7,224 bases of DNA from an uncultured Alistipes sp. (GTDB taxonomy: Bacteria; Bacteroidota; Bacteroidia; Bacteroidales; Rikenellaceae): positions 1 through 7,224 of the forward strand of contig CAMWIG010000106.1 in NCBI GenBank assembly GCA_947174295.1, given 5' to 3'. Below are positions 7,202 to 7,224 of this stretch, piece by piece. The position numbers were made by a program, and so were the translations under genes. A model generated the notes under the pieces. The model worked only from the letters and a program-made list of their open reading frames with translations, did no database searches and was not told the DNA's origin. Position 1 is the first letter of the stretch; each line of letters opens with the position of its first letter.

Positions 7202-7224
7202 TTAGGCAGGCGCGCGCAGCGGGG
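7202..7224 (-). other. In-frame TAA inside the GH88 frame, followed by the window edge
   Basis: Read on the minus strand in the GH88 frame, 7222-7202 gives Pro-Leu-Arg-Ala-Pro-Ala-stop, followed at once by NYTARLDGIQYY. Family members, as I recall, have an R-A-x-A-E/K-x-Y-T pattern here, so the frame seems to hold across the stop and one substitution (for example GAA to TAA) would explain it. The outer 20 bases are GC-rich (CGCGCGC at 7211-7217). The stretch may be a contig end of poor quality or a true nonsense mutation; the sequence alone cannot decide. Confidence 0.55.

Overview
The window looks like part of a Bacteroidota polysaccharide utilization locus (PUL) for a glycosaminoglycan, most likely heparin or heparan sulfate. 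Evidence for the phylum: a SusC-type TonB-dependent transporter, two lipoproteins with acidic residues just after the lipid-modified cysteine, very short intergenic gaps without Shine-Dalgarno sequences, and no genes on the + strand. The high GC content by eye and the GC-rich codon choice suggest Alistipes or a relative rather than Bacteroides; this is an impression, not a computed result.

All four genes lie on the minus strand, so transcription runs from high to low coordinates. (1) 7201-6302: C-terminal three quarters of a GH88 unsaturated glucuronyl hydrolase. Its reading frame is interrupted by an in-frame TAA at 7204-7202, 20 bases from the window edge. (2) 6274-4151: a complete 707-residue lipoprotein of the heparinase II/III fold, best matched to polysaccharide lyase family 12, with Asn, Tyr and His candidates for catalysis in place. 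(3) 4133-1968: a complete 721-residue lipoprotein built of about four cadherin/Ig-like modules and a distinct C-terminal domain, probably a surface glycan-binding protein. (4) 1947-1: the first 649 residues of a SusC/RagA-family transporter, cut by the left edge. The gaps are 27, 17 and 20 bases, which fits one operon. No promoter, terminator, RNA gene, mobile element or CRISPR array is visible. The promoter is probably upstream of GH88, beyond the right edge, and SusD would be expected just beyond the left edge.

Inferred working model: the binding lipoprotein captures the chain at the cell surface, the surface-anchored lyase cuts it by beta-elimination into fragments with a 4,5-unsaturated uronic acid at the non-reducing end, SusC (with an unseen SusD) imports them, and the GH88 enzyme removes the unsaturated uronate. 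The order lyase, binding lipoprotein, SusC resembles, from memory, the BT4662-BT4661-BT4660 part of the heparin/heparan sulfate PUL of Bacteroides thetaiotaomicron. No sulfatase is present in this window, although such loci usually need one.

There is no sign of a wholly new system. The points most worth a second look are the stop codon in GH88, the modular binding protein with an unassigned C-terminal domain, and a shared sequence motif in the gaps between genes.
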